Source of the DNA: Progne subis subis
Taxonomy: Eukaryota > Chordata > Aves > Passeriformes > Hirundinidae
Length of the DNA: 64,000 nt
Assembly (NCBI GenBank): GCA_022316685.1
Contig: JAKJHU010000037.1
Location: 1,165,792-1,229,791, forward strand
Reading direction: 5' to 3'
Position 1 is the first letter of the stretch. Each line of letters begins with the position of its first letter. The notes beneath the pieces are model-generated. The model saw nothing but the letters and a program-made list of their open reading frames with translations. It ran no database searches and was not told the DNA's origin. The position numbers and the translations under genes are program-made. This document shows, in pieces, positions 31,161 to 43,646 of this stretch.

Positions 31161-33382
31161 AAGTGAAAAAAAGTCAAATAGAAAGGGTAGATTGTTGAAC
31201 GTTTTTGTATAGGGTTTTTTAGGATGAAATTAAACAAACACAACACAGGGATTCTTGGTCTTCCTTTGGGACAGCTGGAGGGACTTCCTGTCTGTCAGGG
31301 TCACTTAAGAAGTTCTAAAACTGTGTATTTCAAGGGCTTGCAAGAGTGCTGCACTTGAGTTCAAAGTCTCTCCATTTCTCTTGAAAGGTAAGCAACAACC
31401 TTCTGTGTCTGCAAGCTCAATTTACTGTAATTCATTCCAGCTTTCAAGTAGTGCAAGATTCAGTTAAAGCTTCCTTGAATTACAGTGATTTTTATACAGC
31501 ATGTTGAGTCCTGTGTCTTTGAAATGATTAGAGCTCAATTCTTTTTTCAGCTCCATGTAGAGTTTCTCCTTTCCCCATGCAGACAGTGAAAGCACAGGAA
31601 AAACTGAAGGAACTGATTAAATTGCTGTCTGGGAGCAGTGAGGAATGGGAGTCATCAACAGTAGAGCAGGAGAGCATGAGACAGCTGGGCAGAACCCAGT
31701 CCCAGGGCAAGAGAGGAGGGCAGACCCAGGGATTGAGGCCAGGATCAGCCAAATGTGCAGATCATCAGGCAAGTAAGTCCATGGCAATGAAGCGGGTCCA
31801 AGGCCAAGACGGCAAATCAAGCTGCAAGTCAGGGTTAGGTCTAGTGACTAAAGGCTGAATAGAGCTCCCAGAGGAAGGACCATCAAGGCCTGCTAGTGAC
31901 CCTCAGGTGCTGATATAAGCCTATGCATTAACTGAAACTCTAATATTCCCTCTAAAGGAACAGTCAGGCAAAACTATTCTTCTGACATTTTTTTGAAAGT
32001 GACAAAATAGTCGAATAGGATCTAAAACTTCTCTCTCTGTTGTAAAATGCCAGTGAGCTTGGGATGTGAATGGTCTTATCTATAATGAAAATGCATTACA
32101 AGCCATTAGATTAGAAGTAACTGAATGCCTTCTCTTAATCTCGTGCAAAATAAAATAAGTGGGAACAAATTAATGTGATCTTTAGAGAAGCCTGTGTAGT
32201 AACTCAGGTGGTTTTACTCTTAGCAGTGAGACAGAGCAGTTTTCTCATTTTTCCTTCTCCCATAAAGTCTGCATCAGTTTGACAGGTCTCTTTCTTTCAT
32301 TTACAGCAGTTTGGATTTCTATTTAAATTTCCTCGAGTGGTCCTTCCACCTAAACACACTGGGGGCAGAGATGCTTGTTCTTGCATAGGGACTTCATACC
32401 CATGTGGTTTAGTCAACAGGAGCCCTGATTGCATCTTCTTACCTGCCATCTAATTTGAGGGGTTTTTTGGGCTGATGGCTTTTTTCCCTTAGCTTATCCT
32501 TAGAACACTATCTGCTGTCCCTCCACAATTTGTATTTTGATCTTATCTCCTGAATAATTAAAACTCACCTAACTTGTCTGCAGGTTAGCTGCCCCTTAAA
32601 GCCATCAAGCTGTCTTTTTGGTTTACTTTGCCTTGTAAGGAGACAGTTGTCTCAATTGCTTAGTTTATGAGTCTCACTCCAGTTTATCTCTGAAGGCCAA
32701 GATCACAGAGGATCTCTTGTTTCTATTTCCATTGTTTCCTTTGGGAATCCTTTCTGCCAAGGCTTTGGGTTATCACCCATTTCCTATTACTTGGTGAAAA
32801 ATCTCTTTCTTATTAAAAAAAATAAACAAAAATGTTATATTTTCCTTATTTTCCAGGTCACAAAGAGAGATAAAGAGTTGGTAGAGACAATGGAGAACTT
32901 TATGCTAATATACTTTCACTTCTTAAAGCACATGGGGAATATCTGTACATCTTATATTGCTAGTGTGGCTTGAGATTCCCTTTCTTGGCATTACTCAGAT
33001 TCAACGATTATGACTTTTCAAGTGACCTGTACTCTATAGCTGCAAATAGGTGAGCTCTCTGTTAGCTCAACTTATTTGCACTTTGTGAGTGCTTCAGGTC
33101 TTTTTGGACAACCATAAATATCCTTTCCATTGGGTTAATGTTTAAATTGTGTAAGTTGACTTGAATAATGTACAGACCTCATCAGTTCTGTTACTTAACT
33201 AGGACAAATTCATACCTACTCTGCTTCTGTGTCCTAGATTTTATGGATTACTGCCCTGTTTTCATCCTCTGGGAGAACATTCTGTTTCAAAAGTTAATTC
33301 TGGGGCAAAGATTTATAAATGAGGTTACAAAATATTTTCAGGATTTTCAGCTCAATGTGTTTGCTGTGGTATATTACTGTAG
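31161..33382. other. Intron spacer
   Basis: No exon recognised. The part 31560-31920 is purine- and GC-rich (many cagg/aagg words) and may be an old unclassified repeat. The rest is AT-rich. Confidence 0.4.
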
Positions 33383-33480
33383 GGTAATTTAGGTTGGAAG
33401 AGATCTTGGGAGGTCTCTCATCCAACCTGCTGCTCAAAGCCTGGATAGCTTTAGTGTTTATCAACCCTGAAGAATTATAG
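33383..33480 (-). mobile_element. CR1 LINE 3'-end remnant
   Basis: taggttggaagagatcttgg followed by ctcatccaacctgctgctca is the antisense CR1 3' UTR. It is about 100 bp and abuts the LTR at 33486. Confidence 0.8.
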
Positions 33481-33485
33481 CTGTT

Positions 33486-33913
33486 TGTCCTAGTTCTGGG
33501 CAGGAAGGGTTAGTTTTTTCCAGTATCCAGGAGAGGACCTCTCCAGGACCCAGAAGTTATTTTATACTATTCTATTGCTGAGATCTAGGGGAAGGGAGTC
33601 TCTTCCAGGGAGAAGGGGTCCCTTCCAGCTCAGAATAGTGTGGTGAAGGGAGTAGTCAGGAATTGTTTCCATATGAATTATTCACATCTTTCTTGCACCC
33701 TCTGTCATTGTTATTTCTGCTGTTACAGTTCCTTCTCTTATCTCTTTGCTGTTTCCAGTAAATCATTCTTATCTCACCTCGTGATCTTTGCCTTTTGTGC
33801 CTCTGACTGTCCTCTCCATCCCACCACCGGAGAGGGGGAAGAGGGTGTGAGCAAGAGGCTCATGGTTTCACTGAAAGTGCTAAATTGGAGGATAACATTC
33901 CTAAACCACAACA
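33486..33913 (+). mobile_element. Solo ERV LTR with target-site duplication
   Basis: Begins TGTCCTAG at 33486 and ends CCACAACA at 33913, giving TG...CA ends. A perfect 5-bp direct repeat ctgtt flanks it (33481-33485 and 33914-33918). The R-U5-like stretch ccagtaaatcattcttatct is at 33758-33777. At 428 bp it is compact. It lies in the same orientation as GABBR2. Confidence 0.85.
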
Positions 33914-34225
33914 CTGTTGCACACAGAGTTTTCAGGAAAGGCCTGACCATCTCCTGTTCCTGAATCACAGATGAGCTTCCAGCTGATTGAAACTTATGCA
34001 GTGGTCGGTGCCTCAAGTTTTACTGGTGCCTGGCAGTACTTGTTTGAGATTGTGTTTTGAATTAGGCAAACCAAGTGGTATTCCTGTGGTTTGTTGTTTG
34101 CTCTATTTCATGCTTCAGTGGGAAGAGTCCTGAGAACAAAGTTATACTTCACTACCAGTAAGTCAAAACTTTTGGAAGCCACCATTATTGAAGAAATTGT
34201 AAAGGCTACAGAATATGACAAAGGG

Positions 34226-34270
<45 letters not shown>
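34226..34270. repeat. 45-bp poly-A run
   Basis: Uninterrupted A run after aaaggg. The lysine-rich open frame ending in it is not a credible gene. Confidence 0.95.
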
Positions 34271-34272
<2 letters not shown>

Positions 34273-34367
34273 AGTATAATCATGTACTGGTTTTCAGACA
34301 ATACTTTATTTGCTTATGAGTAATAATAGCTTAGTTCGTTTCAGTGTTTTTCTGTTATTTCCTGCAT

Positions 34368-34470
34368 ATTTTTATTTTTATTTTTTATTTTTATTTTATT
34401 TTATTAATAATACCTTTTTATAAAAAGGTGTATTTTATTAAAATTTATTTTATTAAATACACCTTTTTAT
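34368..34470. repeat. TTTTA-rich tract with compound palindrome
   Basis: An 18-bp perfect palindrome accttttta/taaaaaggt lies at 34412-34429. Its right half is also the left arm of a 16-bp inverted repeat (34420-34435 with 34455-34470, 19-bp loop). The same arm therefore has two possible partners. Confidence 0.85.
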
Positions 34471-36419
34471 TCATAGTATGTTTCAAACTGGAAGTTGGCA
34501 CTTGATTGCAATGGTACAGTAAGAGGGCTTCCTTGTTTTGTGATATAGGCTGGCTTCAGTTACTTCTTTTTTGCAATCAGTCTCATGTTGGAATTCAGTG
34601 AAACTTCATTTTAACTTTGCATTTGATAGCATATTCATGATATTTCTAGATTTAATAAAAAATATATACATTTTCCTCCCACTCAATACCTTGTCTGGGA
34701 TTGTTTTTAAAATAATGTAAATTTTGCTCATTACAAGTGAATCTTTGTTTTTCCCTACTTCTTAATAGTCATCTCTTTATGTGATTTCTCTGCTTCTTCA
34801 TGGAAATATTGAGAACTCCTAATGGAATTTTATAAGTGTAGGTGGCATCTCAAAAAGGCAGAAGAAATGAGAAGTGTGCAGTATGATAATGAAATAGATT
34901 TACAATATTAAAATAAAATACTCTCTCTTGTGACTCTGTCACAGTCTTAATTGAGTTCAATAGCCTCAAAATATGTTAGTGACAAAAACTTAAGAGAAAC
35001 AAACCTTGTAAGTGGACAAAAAGACATTTTTTTTCTGGGGGACATGATGAACACTAAGAATTTCTTTAGATTATGCTGCATTTTGCACACTGACAATGCA
35101 ACATCTGTGAAAATAAGCAGGCCATCAGGGTCTATTTTACCTAACTTTAAAGAATTTAGTATCTCTAAATTCCTAGAAAATATAATACTGGAAAAAAAAA
35201 AAAAAAAAAAATGTTCCCAAGAAAAGCCTCTAACAATAAGTCTTCTCAACATGGTATATGTCTGTTGCTGTACAGAAAGCAGGGTAGAAGTATTATTAAT
35301 CTAGAATTTTCTTTATTGTAGCCTTGCTTTGTCACTCTGCAGTCTGCAAACTCACATCTGAGTTAGTGGTCAGTACTGATAAGAATTCACTGGATAAGCA
35401 GAGGCAATGAGAGAGTTATTGTGGTGCTAAGAGGATGTAGGGAAAATAAACGAGATAGCTGTTGACCTTTTAAATTTCTGCCAGAAAACCAGCTTGAGAC
35501 ACCAGTATTCGATGACTGTAGGTATATATTATGTAGACATCAAGGTGTGATTGCGCTTTTTGACTTAGGTTTGGCCTCTGAGAATCAAAAAGAGGAGCAG
35601 AGCTTTCCACTCTCCATCACAGCTGCCAAGAGATTTTAGGACAGCAAGAAAAACATTACTTTTTTTGTCCATGAATGAGCTTGGAAGCCTCAAATATACC
35701 AAATAACATAAATGTTTAATCTGGGAGCTCTGAATAGTACACAGCAATTTCATCCTAGGAGGAGTGCTCTACCTTCAGCTTTGAATAGAAAAAAGGGAAG
35801 GCAGAAGATTAGAGAGACACAGAAGGCAGTAAAAGGAAGATATGGGAAAAAGCGTGAAGAGAAGATATTGAGAGCAGGAAAATTGATACATTATATAAAC
35901 GTAATTGTTTAACTATAAAACTCTTAAAAACTGTCTCTTACTCATGCTTACTTTTTTTTCAAGGTGTAATGTGCCTGAGATCTTCTTTCGTATTTCCTTA
36001 TTCCCAATTCCTGGCTGATTTCTATGGCAAAATCTTAGGAACAATTTAATTCAAGTTTTCTTGACCGTGCAGAGAAGAATGAATTTTTCTATTCTGTCTT
36101 ATAACTATGCTTTCCTATAATTCAAGTTGATACACGAGGATCTTCACAGAAAGGCAGTCTCTGAAAGTGACTTTTACGAGTTAAAGGAAAATTGAAGTAT
36201 TAGAACTATTATGATTCTTCTGGGTCCTGGTAAATATTTAGAAGCCTTGAGATTATGGCAAGATCATAAGACTATGATATAGGAAATGGGGATAAGTCAG
36301 AGAGATAGAACAGGTTTGTCCCTCTTCCTAGAGAATGATCTGTGTACATTCAGAGCATGAAGGTCATTTTAGGTGAGAATTGTAAATAGTAGTTAGAAGT
36401 GACTATGTACAGGCAGCCT

Positions 36420-38520
36420 TTTAGATGAAGACTTTGTAGTCTTCAGATGAAGGCTACACAGCCTCTCTGGGCAACTTGTGTCATGGTTGGTGATCCTCCC
36501 AGTTACAAAGCATTTCCTGATGTCCAGATGGTACTTCCTAGGTTTAAGTTTATGCCCTTTGATTCTAATTTTGTCACTGGGCACCAATAAAAGAAGCCTT
36601 GCTTCATCCTCTTCACCTTCATGGTGCTTCTCTGGCTCTCTCTCCAGTGTGTCCAAGTCTCTTGTATTGAGAAGCTAAGAACTGAACCTCCATACTCCAT
36701 GTATGAGCTTGGCAGTGCTAAGTAGAGGAGAAGGATCACCTCACCTGACACGCTGTGGGAACACTTCTTCCTGCAGCCCAGAATACTATTAGCTTTATTT
36801 GCCACAAGGGCCCATTGCTGGCTCATCTTCAACCTGGTGTCTACCAGGACATTTTCCCAAACAGCTTTCTATTGGGGAGATCTAGCATATATTGCTGCAG
36901 GTTATTGTTCCTCCCTGGCCCAGGACTTTGCACTTCCCCTTGTCGGACATGAGGTTCCTGTCAACCCATGGCAATATGATCCTATTGTGTATCAGTCACT
37001 CATCCCAGTTATGTGTTATCAGCAACCTTGCTGAGGCTACCCTCTGCCCCGTCATCCAAACCATTAATGAAGAAGTTGAAGAAGTCTGGAGCCACTACTG
37101 ACCCCCGGGGTACATGGCTCCACCTAGACCTCATGCCACTGGGTGCAGCCATTTGGGCCAGTTTTCAGTTTACCTCACTGTGTACTTGTCCAGCTCATAC
37201 TCTATAAACTCTGTGAGAATCTTACGGGACGATGTCAAAAGTCTTGCTAAAGTCCAGGTAGACAATATGCTCCATCATCTTCTCAAGGATTGATGTGAGG
37301 TTGACTGGCCTGTAGTTCCCTGACATTTCCTCCTCCTTTCCTCCAGTCTTCAGGCACTTTTCCCAGTCACCATAATTCGATTATTGATGCAATACAGTAT
37401 CACCTGCATTGGTGTGCTCAGTAACTGCCTACAAGATCTAAGTTGGCTCATTATTCATCCCTAGGAAGAGCTCCGTATCGTCCAGCTGTTCTGCCTCATA
37501 AAGGGCAACCCCACCTCCTCATTTTCCTCCCTCTTTCCAAAGGAGCTTGTATCGCTTTGCATCACTCAATCTACATGATCCATCCCACCTTATCTGTGAC
37601 CCCCATAAAATCATAGCCCCACAGCAGCTCACTGATACTTAAGTCCACCATGTTTATTCTCCATGCTGCATGCATTAGTGTACAAACAAAGGGCAACCCC
37701 ACATGCTGATTTCCCAAAATGATGTGAAGATTTCTCCATATGGTGCCTTGTAGGCGCATCCTTGCTTACATTTTGGAGGTGACTCTGCTTAGGCTTTAGC
37801 TTTGTTTTGTCAATTTTGTGATCCCTTTTGGTCATGTCACTCCAGGGCCTTTGCTTATCAACCCTCCCTGCACTTCACTGTCTCACAGCACTTCTGGTAA
37901 CTCACTCTCCTCTATCACTCTTAGTTCAAAATGCCTCTTTACCAGGTCAGCCATTCTGCTGGCAAAGATAAATTTTCCTACTCAGTGAGAAGGATCTCAT
38001 CTCTCCCAAGCAAATGTTGAGCCACAAATAGGGTTCCATAGTTTTAGAAATAAAAACCCTTTCACCACAACCAGCTCCACAAACAGTTGTGGATATGTAT
38101 TACCAGCTGCCTCCTCCCCACAGCCTGTCCAAACACCAGCAGGAGTAAGGACAACACTGCATGGGCCCCTATGCCCCTGGCTACTGCCCATAGAGCTTGA
38201 GGTCACTTTTGATACTCTCCAGGCAGCATTATTGGTGCCCACATGGAAGTACATCAGGGAGTAATAGTAAATGTCAGGAAAGCTTTGGCACCCTCTCAAT
38301 ATTATCCTGGAACCAGGTACCCAAAGAAAAAGCAAACCTCCCCAGATCATAGGACAGGTCCACAGATGAGTTCCTCTATTCTCCACAGCAAGGAGCGACC
38401 CATTACTATTTCTTGTTACTTCTTCCTGGTGGTCTTGCATGATTTAAGGTTAGGTTTAGGCGACCTAGATACTTTACTTGAAAATGCATTTCAGTCATCT
38501 TCAGGATTTACTACACTGCT
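36420..38520 (-). mobile_element. Decayed near full-length CR1 LINE
   Basis: Read on the minus strand from 38520 down it carries, in CR1 order: ORF1 esterase-like sequence at about 38440-38000 (VPGSRI, then FHVGTN, typical of CR1 ORF1), a stretch at about 37700-37440 that I associate with the ORF2 endonuclease part, and reverse-transcriptase relics at about 37400-36480. The RT relics include antisense of FADDTKL-type sequence near 37020 and WALVANKANSILGC at about 36820-36770. Internal deletions have cut it to about 2.1 kb, less than half of a complete CR1. All frames are broken, so it is inactive. Confidence 0.8.
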
Positions 38521-39229
38521 GGGAGGGTAGTGAATCTGTCATATTTGTAAACCTTTATGTGAATCAGTTTTCCTCTTGGTGCCAGAGGTCACTGACTTGG
38601 CATGGACAGCCTGAATCTCCACTGCAGCTTGAGGTCCAGGGATTTTGAAACTGTAGTGTCTCCAAGAAGTCAGTCTGTATGTCTGTCTTTCTTTCATCCT
38701 TCCCACTGTTGTGCAGCCTGTGTGTCACTGCCATGCCTGAGATTGTTTATGCTGATTTGAACACAGTTGTGTGCCTCTCTCTCTCTCTTCTACCTCTCAT
38801 TTCTTCTGGTTTTTGTGCCCTTCTGCACAAGTTTCTGTGCTTGGCTGTCCCTGGGAGCTGTGCTCTGTGTTTGGCTCTTACAGAGACTTCTCCTGAGCAC
38901 CAGCTAAAAGGATTCTTGACCCTCAGTAATTAGAAGGTAGCTACAAGAGGGCTCTAAGCACCTTGGGTCAAGGGCACCTGGTCATGTTCATTAGAATTTG
39001 CTAGAGTATTTTGGGGCCATGCTGGCATGGCTCTCTTTATCTCATCCTTGCCTGGCAATAGCAGTTGCCTTCAAGTTTCTCATAGGATTTCTGAGTTTTC
39101 TCATTATCCTGGACCTTGTGCCCAGAGGATCACAATCTAAAGACCATCAACTGCCTGCACAGACTGCCATGTCTGTTTGGGACACACAAAAAGCAAAGTC
39201 TGCATGGAGATAATAAAAAGAGAGGTAGA
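38521..39229. other. Intron spacer, possibly repeat-derived
   Basis: Pyrimidine-rich and GC-richer than average. It could be the 5' UTR of the adjacent CR1 or another old repeat, but I could not identify it. Confidence 0.35.
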
Positions 39230-39650
39230 GGGCAGGAAAAATAAATCACAACATAGTTTTCTTAAAGGAAAATTATGTCAGAGATGGTAAGCTAATTGAT
39301 TTCTTAGAACTATTAGAGTGGATTTTAATGCTTGGCTGAATTTTATTTTGGTTGGTACAGTGCCCTGCAGGACCTGGCAGAACACGGAAGATAGGAGGAG
39401 TGCGGGGAGTTCTAAGCCAGTTCAGAAGCACAGCCAGAGGGAAGACTGCAGCAAACAGCAGTATTTTTAGGATAAAGAAGTTGGCAGTGACTTCTTTTTA
39501 AAGGCATAGACCTGGGACAATTTTTTTAAAATTGAATTACTTCATTACATTAGAGAGAACAACTTACAAACTTGTCAAAGTTGTAGATGACACAGGGAAT
39601 AAAGAAATTCCCATTACAAAAAAGGAACAGACCATCACAAGTGTTGTTCT
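39230..39650 (+). mobile_element. Weak CR1-like LINE remnant
   Basis: Pieces resemble a LINE reverse transcriptase on the plus strand: agttttcttaaaggaaaatt near 39257 (HSFLKGK, family HGF.KGKSC) and cttgtcaaagttgtagatga near 39571 (family L.KFADDT). Strongly decayed; the boundaries are guesses. Confidence 0.45.
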
Positions 39651-42600
39651 GTATGATCTTGTTAACAGGAATCAGAAAATGAAGTGTGGTAGGCTTTACA
39701 TGTGGTAAGCTTTCTAGATACTCCAGGATTTTAATTAAAGAGATTCCAGCTGTTGCAGAACCATAAGACATTGGTGATGGTTTCAAATACTCTCTTTTTA
39801 ACTCTCTTCCTTTGGATCATTATAGCTGTAGCCTTAAATATTTTATTGCAGATTTAAATTTTAGTTCTGTAAAATGTTTTATTGCCTACAGCTAATGACA
39901 AGGCTTCCCATATGTGGATATTTTAAATCTGTGTATCAACTCTTCAGTTGTACCAGGCAGTCCCTTTCAGTGATAAATTCTTGTGGATTTTAGACACACC
40001 TCATTCTTAACAAGAACCACCTTTCCTTGTTCTTTCTTATATCAAATCAATCTGAATTCTAAGTTCCTTCTGCAAGTGGAAATTTTTGATTTGCCTAATC
40101 AGTGCTCTATCACCTTATGGAGAACTTACTAAAGAAATACATATTTTTTCTTTTTGTTAGAAAAAACATAACTAATCAAACTCTGATTATTGAAAATTTT
40201 ATTATAATAATTATACTGTTATGATACTGAAGATACACTTGAAGGTGTTTTAATTTTTGCCAAGTGCCTCTTTTTTAGTCTAGTTCAGACAAGCTACCTG
40301 AGCATTGTATTGGTATTACCTGGCTGAATGGATGCATGAGGATTTCCAGCATACACATTTCTAAACTTTGACTGCAATCAATACTATCAGAAAGAACTTG
40401 AGATCAACTGTTTCTGTAAATGTCAAAAGCTAAATCACATACATGTTAAATATGAGTTAAATTCACTGGAACTGTTGTAGTGGCTGTCTTGGCTTCTTCT
40501 TCACAGCTCTTTGCAATTGCTGTGAAGGAGCTTTCAAGGGGTTCATAAAACTAGGTCTGTAAAAGGTATATAGGCTTTTTATCCCTAGCTTCAAAACCTG
40601 TGGAGTTTGGTTCTTCCTCCTGACACAATTGATGGGATAGTAGATAAATAATTTTTGGGTGCATTCCCAAAATCAGAGGTGGAGATGACAGCACACAGAC
40701 CAGTGAACTAGTAAAGATAACCAAGAGTCAGCACTGAGATTTCCGTGTATTGTAAATGCTGCCATTTTTCTAGGAAGTTAAAGCCTTCCTCTGGGGCTAT
40801 AGGGATCTACTTCTGTACATGTAGAATTTGCATCCCCAAATAAATTTTTGGACTCCAGAGTGCTACTGTCTGTACTTCAAAGGCTGAATGGAGATCAGTG
40901 CTTTCTTTTAGAAAGCTATTTCTGCAGATTATATTTTTGCTTTAGTTTCTCATGCAAGAACATGCCAAGGAAGTGGAAATTCTCTTTTCCTTCTCTTTGA
41001 ATCCTCTGAAATTAATTCAAACTCACATCAGCCCGCTGCCAGCATGGGGACCCAATCATCAGAGTGGCAGACATCTGCTAACTTTTTTGGCAATAGCTCC
41101 AAGTACTTTTGCTGCTGTAATAAATAGGGGCATAACCCATTCCAGAAGGGTACAGTGTAGGTGGAAAACAAGGAATATGTCCAGGTACTCTTAAACAGAT
41201 GCATAACAAGAAATGCTTATGTTTGCTCTGCACTGCTCTGAGGGAGGGAGGTGGGTGGTGAATTCCAGTACTTCATTCTGCAAATTACACATCTACTAAA
41301 GGGAGGAGGAGTACAGAACAGAATTAGACAGTGTTGTAGAGAACACGTCACTTAAAAAACTTTTTTTGAAGTTCAGTCTGTATATGGACATTGAGCTGGC
41401 AGTGTTTGGATAATAAGAAAGGAGCAGATGTTGGTCTTCCTTCTGCAGAGACTGTTCTAGTCACTCCTTAGATATGCACAGTTAGTAATGAGCAGGCATG
41501 AGCAGGAGTGCCTTTGCTCCGCCTTTGTTTGCCGTGTGGAGAGGTAATGGAGATTTGTTTTCACGCGTTTTTACATTCCCAGTCTATATAGGGGTTGCTA
41601 AGAAAAATGCACACTTCACCATGACAGACAAGACAATATATGGCTTTAGCAGGTCCTGTCAGGCCTACCAAAGCTTTTTTAATAATGCTCTTTGATCAAG
41701 TGCAACTTTCCAGACAGGAGAGACAGGTATCAAGGACTAGGGTAATCTGTTAAGCCATCTCAGTTGCATACCCACGATGCGGCTACTTTTTCTAATAAGT
41801 AAATAAACAGTAGTATACAGAAAAATACATCAGTCAAAGTGTATGTATGGCAAACAAGAGGCTCTGGCTTTGCAGTTATCTGGAGTGGTGCTTTGCATGG
41901 TGATTGCTGAAACCGTGGCTTCCTACAGGAGCAGGAATCCATCCATAAAACAAATGTCCTATTCAATGTAGAGCCATACACCCTCATTGTTCCTCTTCCC
42001 TTCAAGCAAGGACACAACAAAATGCTTGTTTGCAGTCACTAAGAAGGAAACAGGAATGTTTTCCACAGACCTTACTTGGCCCACTTTCCCCCCTTGCTTT
42101 GTGCTGAACTCTTCTGAATCTTGTCATGTCTCCAGCTTGAAAACTTCCCTTCTGTGATCCTTCTGCCTCTTGAGGTTGCATGTAGTAGAGGTATGCTCTA
42201 CTGTACCCTTCATCTGTCTAAAATGATTCTGTAGAGGAGATACTAATTTTATACAGAATGGGTGCAGAATCCAGTTGCACCATCTTTATCAATGAAAAGT
42301 GTAGCCTTTCATTTCCTTCAAGTCATTTTCATCACTGCCCAGCTTCATCAAGATTTGTCCACATCTTCTCTAAGACTGTAATACTTCAGTTTATATAGGC
42401 ACAAAAATCACTAGCTGGAAGGTATAAGAGGGTGGAATCTGTTTCAAAATGCAACAAATTATATAAACTATGATTTTCACCATATGATATTCTAGCCAGT
42501 CCTGATGATCACATAAGAATTCATAAGAATTCAGAGACTCTTAGGCTAGAGTGGATCCAAATTGCCATGCTCATGCAGTGTGTTGCATGTGAAGCTCCCA

Positions 42601-43646
42601 GCTCTCATATGTTTCTTTGTCTGTACCAAAAAGTTATGTTCCTCACTCCCAGAGATTGCAGGGCTGTCGGCATCACATTGAAATTATATTCCCTGGAGAA
42701 GAGGAGGAGGGAAATGTATGAATTACCTTTTGATTATGGTACACTGCACTGTAGCCTTTAGCTCTTGTTTTCCAGTCATTTTCTTCATTTTAGCTTTAGC
42801 TTTATTTGTTTAATTTCAGGTGTATGATGTCCTGATGCACTAAAAAACCAATTTGCCTACAGCCTAGTAAAAATCTCATGTTTTCCCTCTGTCAGGTCTA
42901 ATGATTGCCAAAGTGTTTGCTCATGCACTGGTGGAACAGACAAGTGCTCTGTGTTACTCTGGCCAGTCTTCTGCAATTGGTCCTGAGGTTTTCCCTCAGA
43001 CCAGCTTTACTCTGTCTCTTAGATACTTCCTAAAGTGTCCAGCTTGGTGAAATGAAAACCGTGGTATGAAGTTTTCTGTGGTGGGTATCATCACCAATGG
43101 TTTCATGGATGCTTTTGTTTATATGAATACTGGGCACTTTAGGAAGGCAAAAAGCAAGAAGTTCTCAACACTGTTTCTCGTGGAAACAAGCTATTGTGAG
43201 CTTTTTACTTCTCTTAAAATTACTTGTCATTTGTGCAGCTCTACAAATACAAAACTAATTAAATCCTCCTCCCTTGACTGCCTTGTTTAGCTTAAATTTT
43301 GTGTCCTTAAAATACTTCTTAAACTTGTTTCATTCTCTCCATATAAAATACTTTTTCTTAAACTTACCTCTGATTGAGATCTTCTTCCTCTGGCAAGATT
43401 TTGTTGACCAACACCCTTAGGCAAATTTTTGACGCAAAAAAGGTAAAGATTAATTCTGAATGGTCTTGATAAAACAGATGACTAGATTCAGAATTGGTCC
43501 TCTTAAATATTTACTGTACTAACAGGGTGTGACCCATGTAAAATTTCAATTTTTCAGATGACTGCGGACGTACCTGCATAACTGATGCCTAAGGGCCAGA
43601 ATGCTCCCTTTGCTTACAGAAATTGCTCTGTGTTTGGGATTAATTT
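39651..43646. other. Intron spacer, nothing recognised
   Basis: AT-rich with no exon, RNA gene or repeat I can support. A local duplication ataagaattc occurs twice in tandem near 42516-42533. Confidence 0.45.

Larger units (their letters stand above)
33919..36419. other. Intron spacer with simple repeats
   Basis: Contains a 45-A run at 34226-34270, a TTTTA-rich stretch with palindromes at 34368-34470 and a shorter A run near 35191-35210. No exon recognised. Confidence 0.45.

Noticed and set aside
37997..38440. 147-residue minus-strand open frame
   Set aside because: The VPGSRI and FHVGTN motifs place it in CR1 ORF1; it is a LINE relic, not a host gene.
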